In this document: piece by piece, positions 43,801 to 54,005 of the stretch
Layout: each line of letters begins with the position of its first letter
Numbering within the stretch: the stretch's first letter is position 1
NCBI RefSeq assembly: GCF_020524285.1
Contig: NZ_JAIVKX010000002.1
Location: forward strand, 614,670 to 678,669
Direction of reading: 5' to 3'
DNA length: 64,000 nt
DNA from: Alloyangia pacifica
GTDB lineage: Bacteria; Pseudomonadota; Alphaproteobacteria; Rhodobacterales; Rhodobacteraceae
Program-made: the position numbers and the translations under genes
Notes under the pieces: model-generated
Database searches by the model: none
Told to the model about the DNA's origin: nothing
Seen by the model: only the letters and a program-made list of their open reading frames with translations

Positions 43801-43973
43801 ACACGGGTGCGCGGCACCCGGATCGGGCGAATCTCTAGCAAAGTGCCACGTGCGAGGCGAGAGGAAAAATCACTCCAACCGCTCGCGACGGCGATTGCCG
43901 TCGCGCAGGCGCCGGCGCAGTCCCGAACCGCGCCACTGGTCTTCCCCGCCACGGGGCGGCATCGGCGCTGCCG

Positions 43974-45518
43974 CTACGCGCCCAGATCGCGCATAACCGC
44001 CGGGAGCGCCTCGGGCAGGTCCTCGGCGATCAGCCCCGCGCCCACGTGCCGCGCCGCCTCGAAATGCAGGAAGGCCGCCGTCTGCGCCGCCTGCATCGGC
44101 CCCGCGCCGCGCGCCATGAGCCCGCAGATCAGCCCCGCCAGCACGTCGCCCGCCCCCGCCGTGGCCAGCCAGGGCGCGGCACGTCCGTAGACCGCTGCGT
44201 GAATTGCGGCCGTGCCATCCGGCGCGGCGATCACCGTGTCAGGGCCCTTGAGCAGCACCGGGCAGCCCGACCGTTCTGCCGCCGCGCGCACGGCGTCGAG
44301 CCGCGAAAACGCCGGACCGCGCTCCGCCGGGGCCGCGAGGCGATCGGCGAGGTCCGGGAACAGACGGGCGAACTCGCCGCCATGCGGGGTGAGCACGCAC
44401 TCCGGGTGCAGCGCCGCGAAGAGTTCGGCGGGCGCATCGGCAAAGGCACTCAGCGCGTCGGCATCGAGCACCACCGCGCGCGCCGACGCCAGCGCCACGG
44501 GCACCAGCGCGCGCGCGCGCTCGAGCCCGAGCCCCGGGCCGAGGCAGAGCGCGTTCAGCCGGGTATCCTCGAGCAGTCCGGCCAGGTCGTCTCCGGTGTC
44601 GGCGCGGCGCATCATGAGCCCGGTGATCTGCGCCGCGACTTCCATCTGCGCCGCGCCGGGCACGCCGAGCGTCACCAGCCCGGCCCCGATCCGCAGCGCG
44701 GCGCGGGCGGCGAGCCGCGCCGCGCCGGTGCGCCCGAAGCCGCCGCTGATAACCAGCGCGTGCCCGTGGCCGAACTTGTGGCCGCCGCGCTTGGCGAGCG
44801 GGACCGCCGGAGCCTCCACCAGCGCCACCGCTTCTGGAACCAGCCCCTCCGGCAGGCCGATGTCCACCACCTCGAGCGCGCCGCACAGATCCGGACCCTC
44901 GGCAAGGTAGTGCCCCTGCTTTGCGGCGTGAAAGCTGACCGTGAGATCGGCGCTGAACACCGCAGGGGCCCCCTCCCCGCCACCGATGAGGCGCCCCGAA
45001 TCCGAGCAGAGCCCGGAGGGCAGATCCACCGCCACCCGGTGCCAGCCCGCGAATCCCGGCGCGTCGAACGCGGCGAGTCCCCCGGCGATCTCCGGACCGA
45101 GGCCGCGGGTCAGCCCGGTGCCGAAGAGCGCATCGACCAGCACGCCGCTGTCGCCCGGAGCCTCAAGCGGCGCAGCGAAGGGCAGCCGGCCAACCGGTCC
45201 CAGCGCGGCCCAGCGATCGTGGTTGAGCCGCGCGTCAGGCGGCAGGCGCGCGGGATCGCCGAACAGGAAGACCTCGACCTGCCACCCCCGCGCGGCCAGC
45301 AGCCGCGCGATGACGAATCCGTCGCCGCCGTTGTTGCCGGGCCCGCAGAGCACGATGGCCCGCGACGGCGCGGCGAGAAGATCGCTCCAGCGCCGCAGAA
45401 GTGCCGCAACGACACCCTGCCCCGCCCGCTCCATCAGATCGGCGCCGCTGCCCGCGCCGGTCTCCATTCCGATCTGCTCGGCATGGCGCATCTGCGCGGC
45501 GGTCAGCACCCGGTTCAT
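43974..45518 (-). CDS. Bifunctional NAD(P)HX epimerase/dehydratase
   Basis: 514 residues. The N-terminal YjeF_N domain (epimerase; PGNNGGDGFVIARLL and VDALFGTGLTRGL) is followed by the C-terminal ribokinase-like dehydratase domain (KFGHGHALVISGGFGRTGA, LTPHGGEFARLFP, LATAGAGDVLAG). The enzyme repairs damaged hydrated NADH and NADPH: the epimerase converts R to S-NAD(P)HX and the dehydratase restores NAD(P)H using ADP or ATP. It is divergent from glnB, as in many alphaproteobacteria. Confidence 0.93.
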   Translation of the reverse strand: MNRVLTAAQMRHAEQIGMETGAGSGADLMERAGQGVVAALLRRWSDLLAAPSRAIVLCGPGNNGGDGFVIARLLAARGWQVEVFLFGDPARLPPDARLNHDRWAALGPVGRLPFAAPLEAPGDSGVLVDALFGTGLTRGLGPEIAGGLAAFDAPGFAGWHRVAVDLPSGLCSDSGRLIGGGEGAPAVFSADLTVSFHAAKQGHYLAEGPDLCGALEVVDIGLPEGLVPEAVALVEAPAVPLAKRGGHKFGHGHALVISGGFGRTGAARLAARAALRIGAGLVTLGVPGAAQMEVAAQITGLMMRRADTGDDLAGLLEDTRLNALCLGPGLGLERARALVPVALASARAVVLDADALSAFADAPAELFAALHPECVLTPHGGEFARLFPDLADRLAAPAERGPAFSRLDAVRAAAERSGCPVLLKGPDTVIAAPDGTAAIHAAVYGRAAPWLATAGAGDVLAGLICGLMARGAGPMQAAQTAAFLHFEAARHVGAGLIAEDLPEALPAVMRDLGA

Positions 45519-45557
45519 GCGGCCCTCATGCGCGATTCAATTCCGCCTAGTTGATGA

Positions 45558-46028
<471 letters not shown>

Positions 46029-46128
46029 GCCGCGGCCGCCCTGCGCTGTCTTCCGCCCGCCGCCGGGACGCGGCGGAAGAACACACACCAGAACACACCG
46101 GACCCAAGTACAGAAAGGGAAGAAGGGA

Positions 46129-47535
46129 ATGAGCAAGGACGCAGTTCTCAAGCTGATGAAGGATGAGGACGTCGCATACGTCGACATCCGATTCACCGAC
46201 CCGCGCGGCAAGCTCCAGCACGTGACCGTCATGGCCGATCAGGTCGACGAGGACTTCCTCGAAGAAGGCTTCATGTTCGACGGCTCGTCCATCGCCGGCT
46301 GGAAATCGATCGAAGCTTCCGACATGAAGCTCATGCCCGACCTCGAGAGCGGCTACATCGACCCGTTCTACGCCGAGAAGACCCTCTGCCTGCACTGCTC
46401 GGTCGTCGAACCCGACACCGGCGAAGCCTACGACCGCGACCCGCGCGGCACCGCGGCCAAAGCAGAAGCCTACCTGATCTCCTCGGGCATCGGCGACTCG
46501 GCCTTCTTCGGCCCGGAAGCTGAATTCTTCCTGTTCGACGACGTGAAATACTCGGTCGCGCCGAACAAGATTTCGGCTGAAGTCGACGCGGACCACGCCG
46601 CGTGGAACACCGACGCCGACTTCGAAATGGGCAACCTGGGCCACCGTCCGACCTACAAGGGCGGCTACTTCCCGGTGAACCCGATGGACGACGGCCAGGA
46701 CATCCGCTCCGAGATGCTGTCGACCATGAAGCGCCTCGGCATGAAGGTCGACAAGCACCACCACGAAGTTGCGACCTCGCAGCACGAGCTGGGCCTGATC
46801 TTCGGCACGCTGACCAAGCAGGCCGACGAGCTGCAGAAGTACAAGTACATCATCCACAACGTGGCACAGGCCTACGGCCGTTCGGCAACCTTCATGCCGA
46901 AGCCGATCAAGGGTGACAACGGTTCGGGCATGCACGTGAACATGTCGATCTGGAAGGACGGCAAGCCGCTCTTCGCAGGCGACAAATACGCGGACCTGTC
47001 GCAGGAAGCGCTGTACTTCATCGGCGGCATCCTGAAGCACGCGAAGGCCCTCAACGCCTTCACCAACCCGGCGACCAACTCCTACAAGCGTCTGGTTCCG
47101 GGCTTCGAAGCCCCCGTTCTGCGCGCCTACTCGGCCCGCAACCGCTCGGGCTGCGTGCGTATTCCGTGGACCGAATCGCCGAAGGCAAAGCGCGTGGAAG
47201 CGCGCTTCCCCGATCCCGCGGCAAACCCCTACCTGTGCTTCTCGGCGCTCCTGATGGCCGGCCTCGACGGCATCAAGAACAAGATCGATCCGGGCGAAGC
47301 CATGGACAAGAACCTCTACGACCTTCCGCCGGAAGAGCTCGCAGAGATCCCGACCGTGTGCGGCTCGCTGCGTGAAGCGCTCACCGAGCTGGAAGCCGAC
47401 ATGGACTTCCTGCTGGCCGGCGACGTGTTCACCAAGTCGCAGATCGAAGGCTACATCGCTCTGAAGATGGAAGAGCTGGAAGCCTACGAAATGACCCCGC
47501 ATCCCGTGGAATTCGCGCTGTACTACAGCTGCTGA
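46129..47535 (+). CDS. glnA: Glutamine synthetase type I
   Basis: 468 residues. Makes glutamine from glutamate, ammonia and ATP; dodecamer. [11 protein letters not shown], the metal-site [23 protein letters not shown], the ATP loop [14 protein letters not shown] and the arginine loop NRSGCVRIP are all present. Y397 ([10 protein letters not shown]) is the adenylylation site, so activity should be controlled by GlnE. Codon use is visibly less GC-extreme and more optimised than in neighbouring genes (many tcg, gaa, cgt), as expected for a highly expressed gene. Confidence 0.97.
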   Translation: MSKDAVLKLMKDEDVAYVDIRFTDPRGKLQHVTVMADQVDEDFLEEGFMFDGSSIAGWKSIEASDMKLMPDLESGYIDPFYAEKTLCLHCSVVEPDTGEAYDRDPRGTAAKAEAYLISSGIGDSAFFGPEAEFFLFDDVKYSVAPNKISAEVDADHAAWNTDADFEMGNLGHRPTYKGGYFPVNPMDDGQDIRSEMLSTMKRLGMKVDKHHHEVATSQHELGLIFGTLTKQADELQKYKYIIHNVAQAYGRSATFMPKPIKGDNGSGMHVNMSIWKDGKPLFAGDKYADLSQEALYFIGGILKHAKALNAFTNPATNSYKRLVPGFEAPVLRAYSARNRSGCVRIPWTESPKAKRVEARFPDPAANPYLCFSALLMAGLDGIKNKIDPGEAMDKNLYDLPPEELAEIPTVCGSLREALTELEADMDFLLAGDVFTKSQIEGYIALKMEELEAYEMTPHPVEFALYYSC

Positions 47536-47558
47536 TCCCGCCCCTGCGGATGAAAATG

Positions 47559-47585
47559 AAAGGCGCCCTACGGGGCGCCTTTTTC
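47559..47585 (+). terminator. Rho-independent terminator after glnA
   Basis: Ten-bp perfect stem (47559-47568 with 47573-47582), four-base loop TACG and a T run to 47584. It starts 24 bp after the glnA stop codon. Confidence 0.93.
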
Positions 47586-47677
47586 ATGCCGGAATTCCGC
47601 CCTGCAATTTCCAGATTGGCCGATGAACGTGAGCCGGAGGGAATTATGACCTCGCACGAGACAGAGGGAATTTCAGC

Positions 47678-47902
47678 ATGCAAAAGAATTTGGCCGGCCG
47701 GCTCGACGGAGCTTCGCGGGTGGCCCCCTACGCGGATGCCACCGACGAACCCCAAGACGCGCTTGCGAGCCATCCCGGCGACGGGGACCGCGCCGACCGG
47801 CGCGGGACGCAGAAGCTTGTGCTGTTGGGGATCAGCATCGTCGCGGTCTTCGCGCTGGCGGGCATGATCATCACCCGTGCCATGGAGATTGCATCGCTCT
47901 GA
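47678..47902 (+). CDS. Small single-span membrane protein, unknown
   Basis: 74 residues: an acidic hydrophilic N-terminal half (ADATDEPQDALASHPGDGDRAD) followed by one hydrophobic segment, KLVLLGISIVAVFALAGMI (46-64), and a short tail. I recognise no family. GAGGG lies 9 bases before the ATG. The hydrophilic-then-membrane layout suggests a cytoplasmic N-terminus on an inner-membrane anchor. An overlapping plus-strand frame (47550-47867) has no sensible composition. Confidence 0.6.
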   Translation: MQKNLAGRLDGASRVAPYADATDEPQDALASHPGDGDRADRRGTQKLVLLGISIVAVFALAGMIITRAMEIASL

Positions 47903-48045
47903 GACGACGGTCGGCAGTCCCGGGCTCGCGCCGCGGCCCCGGCAAACTCCCGCCTCGTGACCCGACGTCGGCAGCCGGGCCCTTTCCGCACCGCGGGTCG
48001 CGCACTAGGTTGCTGCGGCACATGCGTTTGTTCGGAGTCCCCAAA

Positions 48046-48852
48046 ATGCGTCGCACCCTTCTGAAAATCCTTGCGGCAGCCACGCTGTCTTTTTCCGCCG
48101 GAACCGCTATCGCGGCGACCTGCGGCAACACGGCCTCGGGCTTCGATGCGTGGAAGCGCGAATTCGCCGCGGAGGCGCAGCGCGCGGGCGTCGGCCAGCG
48201 CGGCATCCAGGCGCTGATGAGCGCCCCCTACTCGAGCTACACGATCAAGGTCGACCGCAGCCAGAAAGGCGTGAAGTACCCGCTCGACGAGTTCATCCGC
48301 ATCCGCCTTGGCTCGCTCGACGGCTTCGCCGCGCAGGTGCGCAAGCGCCGCGACCAGAACCCGCAGTTCTACCGCGCGCTCGAACAGCGCTACGGCGTGC
48401 CCGCGGGCATCCTGCTGGCGATCCATGGCATGGAGACCGGTTTCGGCCGTACAATGGGCAACGTGCCGGTGGTCTCCTCGATCACCACCGTCGCCTATGA
48501 CTGCCGCCGCTCCTCCTTCTTCACACCGCATGCCATCGCCGCGCTGCAGATGGTCGACCGGGGCATGCTGTCGCCCGGGCAGAAGGGCGCGGCCCACGGC
48601 GAGCTCGGTCACACCCAGTTCCTGCCGGGCAATGCGCTGCGCTACGGCGTCGACGGCAATGGCGACGGCCGGGTCGATTTCTACAACCAGTTCGACGCGC
48701 TGGCCTCGACCGCGAACTTCCTGCGCCAGAAGGGCTGGCAGCCCGGCCAGCCCTTCGGCGAGGGCACCGCGAACTTCCGCGTGCTGAACGAATGGAACGC
48801 GGCGACGGTCTACCAGCAGGCGATTTCGCTGGTCGCGCAGAGAGTCGGCTAA
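48046..48852 (+). CDS. MltB-like lytic murein transglycosylase
   Basis: 268 residues with a signal peptide (RRTLLKILAAATLSFSAGTAIA). SLT_2/MltB family: YGVPAGILLAIHGMETGFGR with catalytic E130, ELGHTQFLPGNALRYGVDGNGDGRVDFYN, and LASTANFLRQKGW are the conserved blocks. It cleaves the peptidoglycan glycan chain with formation of 1,6-anhydromuropeptides in the periplasm. It lacks the C-terminal peptidoglycan-binding domain often found in Rhodobacteraceae members. GGAG lies 8 bases before the ATG at 48046. Confidence 0.92.
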   Translation: MRRTLLKILAAATLSFSAGTAIAATCGNTASGFDAWKREFAAEAQRAGVGQRGIQALMSAPYSSYTIKVDRSQKGVKYPLDEFIRIRLGSLDGFAAQVRKRRDQNPQFYRALEQRYGVPAGILLAIHGMETGFGRTMGNVPVVSSITTVAYDCRRSSFFTPHAIAALQMVDRGMLSPGQKGAAHGELGHTQFLPGNALRYGVDGNGDGRVDFYNQFDALASTANFLRQKGWQPGQPFGEGTANFRVLNEWNAATVYQQAISLVAQRVG

Positions 48853-48982
48853 TTTACATTTCTGCAACCCGGGGTGGTCCGATTTTTTGGAAATCGCCCT
48901 CCCCGGAACCCGTTTGAGACAAAGTTCCTCCTCATTTGGCGCGCACAACACGGGTCAAGGACGTTTCAGAAGGAACACGTGG

Positions 48983-49738
48983 ATGACGGGCAAAGCCCCC
49001 TATGCGGCCCTTTATCTGCCCGATGCGGCGACACCCGATCTTGTGGAGCTGCTGAAGACAGCCGGCAAGACTTTGATCGCGCACGACAATACCTCTGGCC
49101 GTCCGCTGTTGATCTCGCGCCGCCGGCTTGCCCTCATGGGCGATTGCATGGGGATCTGCCTTACCCATTTCGACGGCGCACGCGGCACGCCGCGAATCGT
49201 CCTGCGGGTACTGAGCCGCGAGGGCGGTCTTGCCAGCGGGCCCAAGGCCATCGCGCTGCTGCTCGAAGCGGTCCGCCGCCTGTCGCCGCTCTGCGCGGCG
49301 ACCGAGATCGAATGGCTCTCGCCGCGTACCCGGCTGGCGCCGGAGACCCTGCCCGACCAGCTCACCCGCCCACCCCGCAAGCGGCTGGCGCCGATCGATC
49401 CCACGGCCGAGAAGCTGCTGGTCGAGGGTATCCGAGACGCCATGGCGGCGAGCCTCACCGATCCGGCCGAAAACGGCTTCGCCACGCCGGAGCCCCGCAA
49501 GCGGCCCGGGCTTCCGATGGTCCTCCCCGCGAGGCCAGACGCCGCGACCACGCGGCTGTCGCTGGCCGGCTGGGCCATGACCGGGCTTCTGGCGATGCTC
49601 AACTTTCCCGTCGCGCTGCTGCTCGCCGCGATCGGGCTGAAGCGCGGCATGGATTTCCGCCTCGCCACGCAATTCCTCAGTTTCACCACGCTCGCCGTCT
49701 CGCTGAACAACGCCGGGCTGCTCGACCTTCCGATCTAG
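48983..49738 (+). CDS. Hypothetical protein with two C-terminal membrane segments
   Basis: 251 residues from the ATG at 48983 (AAGGA 9 bases upstream). The N-terminal half is soluble (about 1-125) with some regularity (LMGDCMGICLTHFDG), then a proline- and arginine-rich linker (126-190), then two hydrophobic segments (about 194-218 and 225-245). I recognise no family. It is convergent with the DUF3445 gene: the two share a CTAG in which both TAG stop codons are read, one from each strand. Confidence 0.75.
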   Translation: MTGKAPYAALYLPDAATPDLVELLKTAGKTLIAHDNTSGRPLLISRRRLALMGDCMGICLTHFDGARGTPRIVLRVLSREGGLASGPKAIALLLEAVRRLSPLCAATEIEWLSPRTRLAPETLPDQLTRPPRKRLAPIDPTAEKLLVEGIRDAMAASLTDPAENGFATPEPRKRPGLPMVLPARPDAATTRLSLAGWAMTGLLAMLNFPVALLLAAIGLKRGMDFRLATQFLSFTTLAVSLNNAGLLDLPI

Positions 49739-50466
49739 GGCGTGTCCGGCCCGCGTTCGATGACGTAGGTGTGGATGGAGAACACCACGGCCTGCGTCTC
49801 GGGCAACCGCACCAGGCATTGCCGCTCCGAGCGCAGGTAGGCCGCGGTCAGCGGATCGGCGCGGTCGTTGTTGCTGCGCCGGGGCGCCGGCTGGAACAGC
49901 GTCGGATCGTCGTGGAACAGCCGGTTGACCCGCACCAGCGGCTTGCCCGGCCGTACCCCGTCGAAAAGCCGCTGCACCCGGCGGCCGATGTTGTCGTCGT
50001 ACTCGGGGATCGGCACGTGGATGATGCTGAGCGGGCGCGAGACCTTGTCGGCGAGCCGCCAGCCCGCCGGGAAGCAGAGAACGGCGCCGGTCAGCACGTG
50101 CTCCTCGCCGCGTTTCTGCAACAGGCACAGGTCTTCCTGCACCAGAACGCCGAGCGTGCCCATCGGGTCGCTGCGGTCGAGCGTCACTGCCACCCCGTCA
50201 GGCCGGGTCACCACCTCGCCGTCGCGGGTGAAGCCATCGGGCAGGCTCGCCAGCACCATCTCGAGCAGCTCCTGCGCCGCGGGCATGGCTTCGGGCTCGA
50301 TTGCCAGCACCGCCTCGCGCTGGCTGCCGAGCAGGCGCGCGCGCTCGGCCATCTGCGCGGCATAGGCATCGTCGACCTTGAGCCAGGTCGCCGGATCGAG
50401 CGGCGCGATCCCCGGCAGCGGTTTCATCTCGGTCAGATCGTAGGGAATCCGCGCCTGCAGGATCAT
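49735..50466 (-). CDS. Haem-dependent oxidative N-demethylase family (DUF3445)
   Basis: 243 residues. Family markers: RIPYDLTEMKPLPGIAPLDPATWL at the N-terminus (partly quoted), VQEDLCLLQK, LTGAVLCFPAGWRLADKVSRPLSIIHVPIPEYDDN and RSERQCLVRLPETQAVVFSIHTYV. These match DUF3445, which includes haem-dependent demethylases of dimethylamine-type substrates; the actual substrate here is unknown. A GTG at 50475 overlaps the NUDIX stop, but GGAG is 10 bases from the ATG at 50466 and only 1 base from the GTG, so the ATG is preferred. Confidence 0.85.
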   Translation of the reverse strand: MILQARIPYDLTEMKPLPGIAPLDPATWLKVDDAYAAQMAERARLLGSQREAVLAIEPEAMPAAQELLEMVLASLPDGFTRDGEVVTRPDGVAVTLDRSDPMGTLGVLVQEDLCLLQKRGEEHVLTGAVLCFPAGWRLADKVSRPLSIIHVPIPEYDDNIGRRVQRLFDGVRPGKPLVRVNRLFHDDPTLFQPAPRRSNNDRADPLTAAYLRSERQCLVRLPETQAVVFSIHTYVIERGPDTP

Positions 50467-50471
50467 CGTCG

Positions 50472-51011
50472 TCACACTCCGGTCAAAGCCCTCCAGCGGG
50501 GCAGCTTCTCGCGCAGCACGCAGACGGAGCGGTGCGGCGCGTAGCGCGGCAGGTCCGCCAGCGCCACCCAGCGAAGGTCATGTGATTCCTCGTTTCCAAG
50601 CAAGGCGTTCGCCGGGTCAGCCTCGAAGAGAAAGCGCAGATCGTAGTGAAAATGTGCAGGCGCCTCCGCGCGGGCGGGAATCGCGTGGATGTCGATGTCG
50701 AAAAGCTCGGGCGAGAGCAGCCGCGCCCGCAGGCCGGTCTCCTCGAAGACCTCCCGCGCCGCAACGCCCGCCACGTCGGGATTGCCGTCGCAATGGCCGC
50801 CCGGCTGCAACCAGCGGTCGAGCTTGGCGTGGTGCATCAACAGCGTGAAGCCGCGGCAGGGCGAGACCACGAAGCCCGAGCCGGTCACATGGTCCTCGCG
50901 CGGGTCACGCCCGTAGGGATCGGCAACGCGGGCAAGCAGCGCGCCGAGCGCCTCCCAGTTCTCACGGTCCCGCGCATCGTGCAGCGCCATCGTCCAGGGC
51001 AGATCGGCCAT
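50472..51011 (-). CDS. NUDIX hydrolase
   Basis: 179 residues. Nudix box: GGHCDGNPDVAGVAAREVFEETGL, in which the first glutamate of GX5E is replaced by proline while the catalytic REVFEE is intact. The GxxDGNPDV version is common in a subgroup with unknown nucleotide substrates. The ATG at 51011 has AGGAG close upstream; the frame extends five codons further. It is followed directly by the DUF3445 gene (5 bp) and lies 82 bp downstream of ccmG on the same strand. Confidence 0.9.
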   Translation of the reverse strand: MADLPWTMALHDARDRENWEALGALLARVADPYGRDPREDHVTGSGFVVSPCRGFTLLMHHAKLDRWLQPGGHCDGNPDVAGVAAREVFEETGLRARLLSPELFDIDIHAIPARAEAPAHFHYDLRFLFEADPANALLGNEESHDLRWVALADLPRYAPHRSVCVLREKLPRWRALTGV

Positions 51012-51093
51012 GCTCTCTCCTCTCACGACAAGGCCGGAAGCTCTGCCCCCGGCCCTGTCATCGCTCCACCCAATGCCCGCCAGATCAGGGGCG

Positions 51094-51645
51094 TCACGGC
51101 TCGAGGTCCCGCCCCATCGCCTCTTCCAGCGCGGGCAGGAAATCCTCGGTGTAAAGCGTCCCGGCCAGCGGGCCGACGTGCTTGTGCAGCACCGTGCCGT
51201 CGCCGCTCAGGATGAAGGTCTCGGGCGGGCCGGTCACGCCCCATTCGATCGCCGCGCGCCCCTGCGGATCGTAGGACACGCCGATGAAGGGCGAGCCGTC
51301 CTCGGTCAGATAGCCCGAGGCCGCGCCCACCTTGTCCTTGTAGTTCACCCCGACGATGCGCACGCCCTGCTCCTGCAAGTGCAGCAGCACCGGGTGCTCG
51401 GCGCGGCACGGCGGGCACCAGCTGGCCCAGAAGTTCACCACCGTCACCTCGCCGGTGCGCAGGTCCGCATCCGCCACCGAAGGAAAGCCCGCGAGCGTCG
51501 CGGCGGGCAGCGCCGGAGCCTCCTTACCGAGGAAGGTGGAGGGCAGCGTGTTGGGATCGCCGCGCTGCATGCCGAAATAGGCCATCACCGCGAACCCGGC
51601 GAAGATCAGCGGCGGGATCACCATCAGCGGCGAGATCTTAGCCAT
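51094..51645 (-). CDS. ccmG: Thiol:disulfide interchange protein CcmG/DsbE
   Basis: 183 residues: an N-terminal membrane anchor (LMVIPPLIFAGFAVMAYFG) and a periplasmic thioredoxin domain with WCPPC (C77, C80) and the GVTGPPETFIL cis-proline region. It keeps apocytochrome c haem-binding cysteines reduced. Last gene of the ccmABCDG run; starts 8 bp inside ccmD. Confidence 0.95.
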   Translation of the reverse strand: MAKISPLMVIPPLIFAGFAVMAYFGMQRGDPNTLPSTFLGKEAPALPAATLAGFPSVADADLRTGEVTVVNFWASWCPPCRAEHPVLLHLQEQGVRIVGVNYKDKVGAASGYLTEDGSPFIGVSYDPQGRAAIEWGVTGPPETFILSGDGTVLHKHVGPLAGTLYTEDFLPALEEAMGRDLEP

Positions 51646-51796
51646 GGCGTTTCACCCTTTCCTCGATCTTCTCCAGCTCGGCGCGGACGCGGCGGGCGCG
51701 GCGGATGCTCAGCGCCACCAGCACGACGATCAGCGCGAGGCTCACCCCGTAGGAGGCGAGCACGGCAAAGGCGTATTTTCCCAGATCGGGCATCAT
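51638..51796 (-). CDS. ccmD: Haem exporter protein CcmD
   Basis: 52 residues (MMPDLGKYAFAVLASYG at its start), one transmembrane segment (about 10-31), then a basic, charged tail (RRARRVRAELEKIEER). This is the standard CcmD pattern; the protein helps release holo-CcmE from CcmABC. The start overlaps the ccmC stop by 4 bp (ATGA) and the stop lies 8 bp inside ccmG. Too short for most ORF filters but supported by position and sequence. Confidence 0.93.
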   Translation of the reverse strand: MMPDLGKYAFAVLASYGVSLALIVVLVALSIRRARRVRAELEKIEERVKRHG

Positions 51797-52521
51797 GTCC
51801 GGCCCTCCCGTGCCAGAAGCGCGCGCGACCGGCGGGCGCGGATTTCGGTCTGCGTGCGCAGGAAGACCAGCGCCACGAAGAGCAGCACGAAGCCGGCGAT
51901 GCAGACCAGCAGCGGATACCAGAAGACGTCGGCGACGTTCTCTTCCTTGTCCATCGACAGCGAGGCTCCCTGGTGCAGCCCCTGATTCCAGAACAGCACC
52001 GCGTAGCGCGACAGCAGCGCGAAGACCGAGCCGACGAGGCAGAGGATCGAGGTCAGATCCGCGGCCGTGTCGTCATTCTCGATCGCCGACCAGAGCGCCA
52101 TGTACCCGAGGTAGAAGAGGAACAGGATCAGGAAGGAGGTCAGCCGCGGATCCCAGGCCCACCAGGTGCCCCACATCGGCTGCCCCCAGAGCGCGCCGGT
52201 GGCCAGCGCGATCACCGTGAAGGTCGCGCCCACCGGCGCGGCGGCGCGGGCGGCCAGCGCCGAGACGTGGTGCCGCCGGATGATCCAGATCAGCGAGGTG
52301 ACCAGCATCATGATCCAGGCATTGATCGCCATCAGCGCCGCGGGCACGTGCAGGTAGATGATCTTCACCGTCGCACCCTGACGGTAGTCGTCGGGGGTGA
52401 AGAAATAACCCCAGACCAGCCCGGTCACGAGGCACAGGACCGCCGCCATCGACACGCCCGGCAAGAGGCGATCGGTGGTGCGAATGAATTTCACCGGATT
52501 GGCGTATTCCCAGATCGACAT
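51793..52521 (-). CDS. ccmC: Haem ABC exporter permease CcmC
   Basis: 242 residues, six hydrophobic segments. The WWD domain, WGTWWAWDPRLTSF (about residues 117-130), and histidines in VKIIYLHVPAALM bind haem presented to CcmE. Family and position are clear. It is 79 bp downstream of ccmB. Confidence 0.96.
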   Translation of the reverse strand: MSIWEYANPVKFIRTTDRLLPGVSMAAVLCLVTGLVWGYFFTPDDYRQGATVKIIYLHVPAALMAINAWIMMLVTSLIWIIRRHHVSALAARAAAPVGATFTVIALATGALWGQPMWGTWWAWDPRLTSFLILFLFYLGYMALWSAIENDDTAADLTSILCLVGSVFALLSRYAVLFWNQGLHQGASLSMDKEENVADVFWYPLLVCIAGFVLLFVALVFLRTQTEIRARRSRALLAREGRT

Positions 52522-52600
52522 GCGGCTCCCCTAGCCCAGCTCGCGCCGTAGTACACTTCAAATATTCGGCAGAGCCAATACGTGCGGCCCCGCTTGCGCC

Positions 52601-53257
52601 TCAGCGCAGGTTGATCCTCAGCACCGCCGCGCTGGCAAACGGCAGCAGCGCCAGCGTGCCGAAGCTGATCCCGGCCAGCATCAGCAGCGGCGTCTGCACC
52701 GCCAGCCCCTCGGCGCCGCGGCGCGCCACCTCGGCGCCGAAGATCAGCGTCGGCACGTAGAGCGGCAGCACCAGGATCGACAGCAGCAGCCCGCCGCGTT
52801 TCAGCCCCACGGTCAGCGCCGCGCCGAAGGTGCCGATCACCGAAAGCGCCGGCGTGCCGAGCGCCAGCGAGACCAGCACCCACAGGTAACCCGAGGGCGG
52901 CAGGCTCAGCAGCACGCCGAGCGCCGGAGCCGCCAGAACCAACGGCAGCCCGGTGGTGATCCAATGGGCCAGCGCCTTGATGGTGACGATGCCCTCCATC
53001 GGCAGCGGCGCCGTGGCCAGCAGATCGAGCGAGCCGTCCTCCCAGTCGAGCGCGAAGATCCGGTCGAGCGACAGCAGGCAGGCGAGCAGCGCGCCAATCC
53101 ACAGCACGCCGGGCGCGATGCGGCTCAGCAGCCCGGTCTCCGGCCCGACGCCGAAGGGGATCAGCACGGTGACGATCAGGAAGAAGGCCAGGCCAAGGCC
53201 GAAGCCCCCGCCCGCGCGAACAGCAAGCCGCAAGTCCCTGACAAGAAGCGCAATCAC
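52601..53257 (-). CDS. ccmB: Haem exporter protein CcmB (GTG start)
   Basis: 218 residues, six hydrophobic segments, CcmB family ([43 protein letters not shown]). The start is GTG at 53257, overlapping the ccmA stop by 4 bp (GTGA); the next in-frame Met is far inside. With CcmA and CcmC it forms the ABC-type complex of cytochrome c maturation. Confidence 0.94.
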   Translation of the reverse strand: MIALLVRDLRLAVRAGGGFGLGLAFFLIVTVLIPFGVGPETGLLSRIAPGVLWIGALLACLLSLDRIFALDWEDGSLDLLATAPLPMEGIVTIKALAHWITTGLPLVLAAPALGVLLSLPPSGYLWVLVSLALGTPALSVIGTFGAALTVGLKRGGLLLSILVLPLYVPTLIFGAEVARRGAEGLAVQTPLLMLAGISFGTLALLPFASAAVLRINLR

Positions 53258-53868
53258 AGGAACGCCTCGTCCAGTGCAGAGACCCGCGGCGCGGCCTTGA
53301 ACGGGGTCACGTCGAGCACCTCCGCCTCGTCCAGCCCGAGGTCGATATGTGTGGCCAGCAGCGCCGAGCCACCGCCCGCGAGATGGCCGCGCACCGCTTC
53401 GGCGAAGCGCGCCACCGAAGCCTTGTCGAGCGAGACCGTCGGCTCGTCCAGCACCCAGACCGGGCGCCCGGTGACCATCAGCCGCGCGAGGCCCAGACGG
53501 CGCTTCTGCCCGGCCGAGAGCGTGCCCGCCATGCGGTCTTCGAGCCCGCGCAGGTCGAAGCCGTCGAGCGCTGGCTCGATGTCGGACTGCGCAAAGACCT
53601 GCGCCCAGAAGCGCAGGTTCTCGGTGACCGAGAGCATAGATTTCAGCCCGTCGGAATGGGCGGCATAAGCGATGCGCTCGCCCGCCCCCTCGATCTCGCC
53701 CTCGAAGGCCGGTTGCAGCCCGGCGATGGTGCGCAGCAGCGTGGTCTTGCCCGAGCCGTTCGGCCCGCGCAACACGAGCGCGCGGCCGGCGGCGAGCGTG
53801 AAGCTCAGCCCCTCCAGCACGGGCACGCCGCCCCGGGCCACGGCCAGATCGCGAACAGACATAGTCAT
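53254..53868 (-). CDS. ccmA: Haem exporter ATP-binding protein CcmA
   Basis: 204 residues. Walker [10 protein letters not shown] (35-43), signature [14 protein letters not shown] and Walker [18 protein letters not shown] is the normal CcmA signature. Two ATG codons two residues apart are possible starts (53868 or 53862). First of the ccm genes here; the 137 bp to the Mth938-like gene contain no visible feature. Confidence 0.95.
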   Translation of the reverse strand: MTMSVRDLAVARGGVPVLEGLSFTLAAGRALVLRGPNGSGKTTLLRTIAGLQPAFEGEIEGAGERIAYAAHSDGLKSMLSVTENLRFWAQVFAQSDIEPALDGFDLRGLEDRMAGTLSAGQKRRLGLARLMVTGRPVWVLDEPTVSLDKASVARFAEAVRGHLAGGGSALLATHIDLGLDEAEVLDVTPFKAAPRVSALDEAFL

Positions 53869-54005
53869 GCCTTGGGCTTACCCCAGCCGGAAGGCCCGGG
53901 GAAGCGCGAAAGCCGCGCCGCGACAAGCTGTTGCAGGTTTATGGCTGGTCCGGCACGGGCCGCTCGGGCGGGCCGGACTGGCTGGGGGCTGCCTCGACCG
54001 CCGGA

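Noticed and set aside
43340..43804. Minus-strand 154-codon frame beginning MCGCGGIGRR
   Set aside because: It is the translation of the tRNA-Leu gene and adjoining non-coding sequence; this peptide is a well-known false ORF.
47550..47867. Plus-strand 105-codon frame overlapping the small membrane protein
   Set aside because: Its start is inside the glnA terminator and its composition is random; the 74-residue frame has a ribosome site and a membrane segment.
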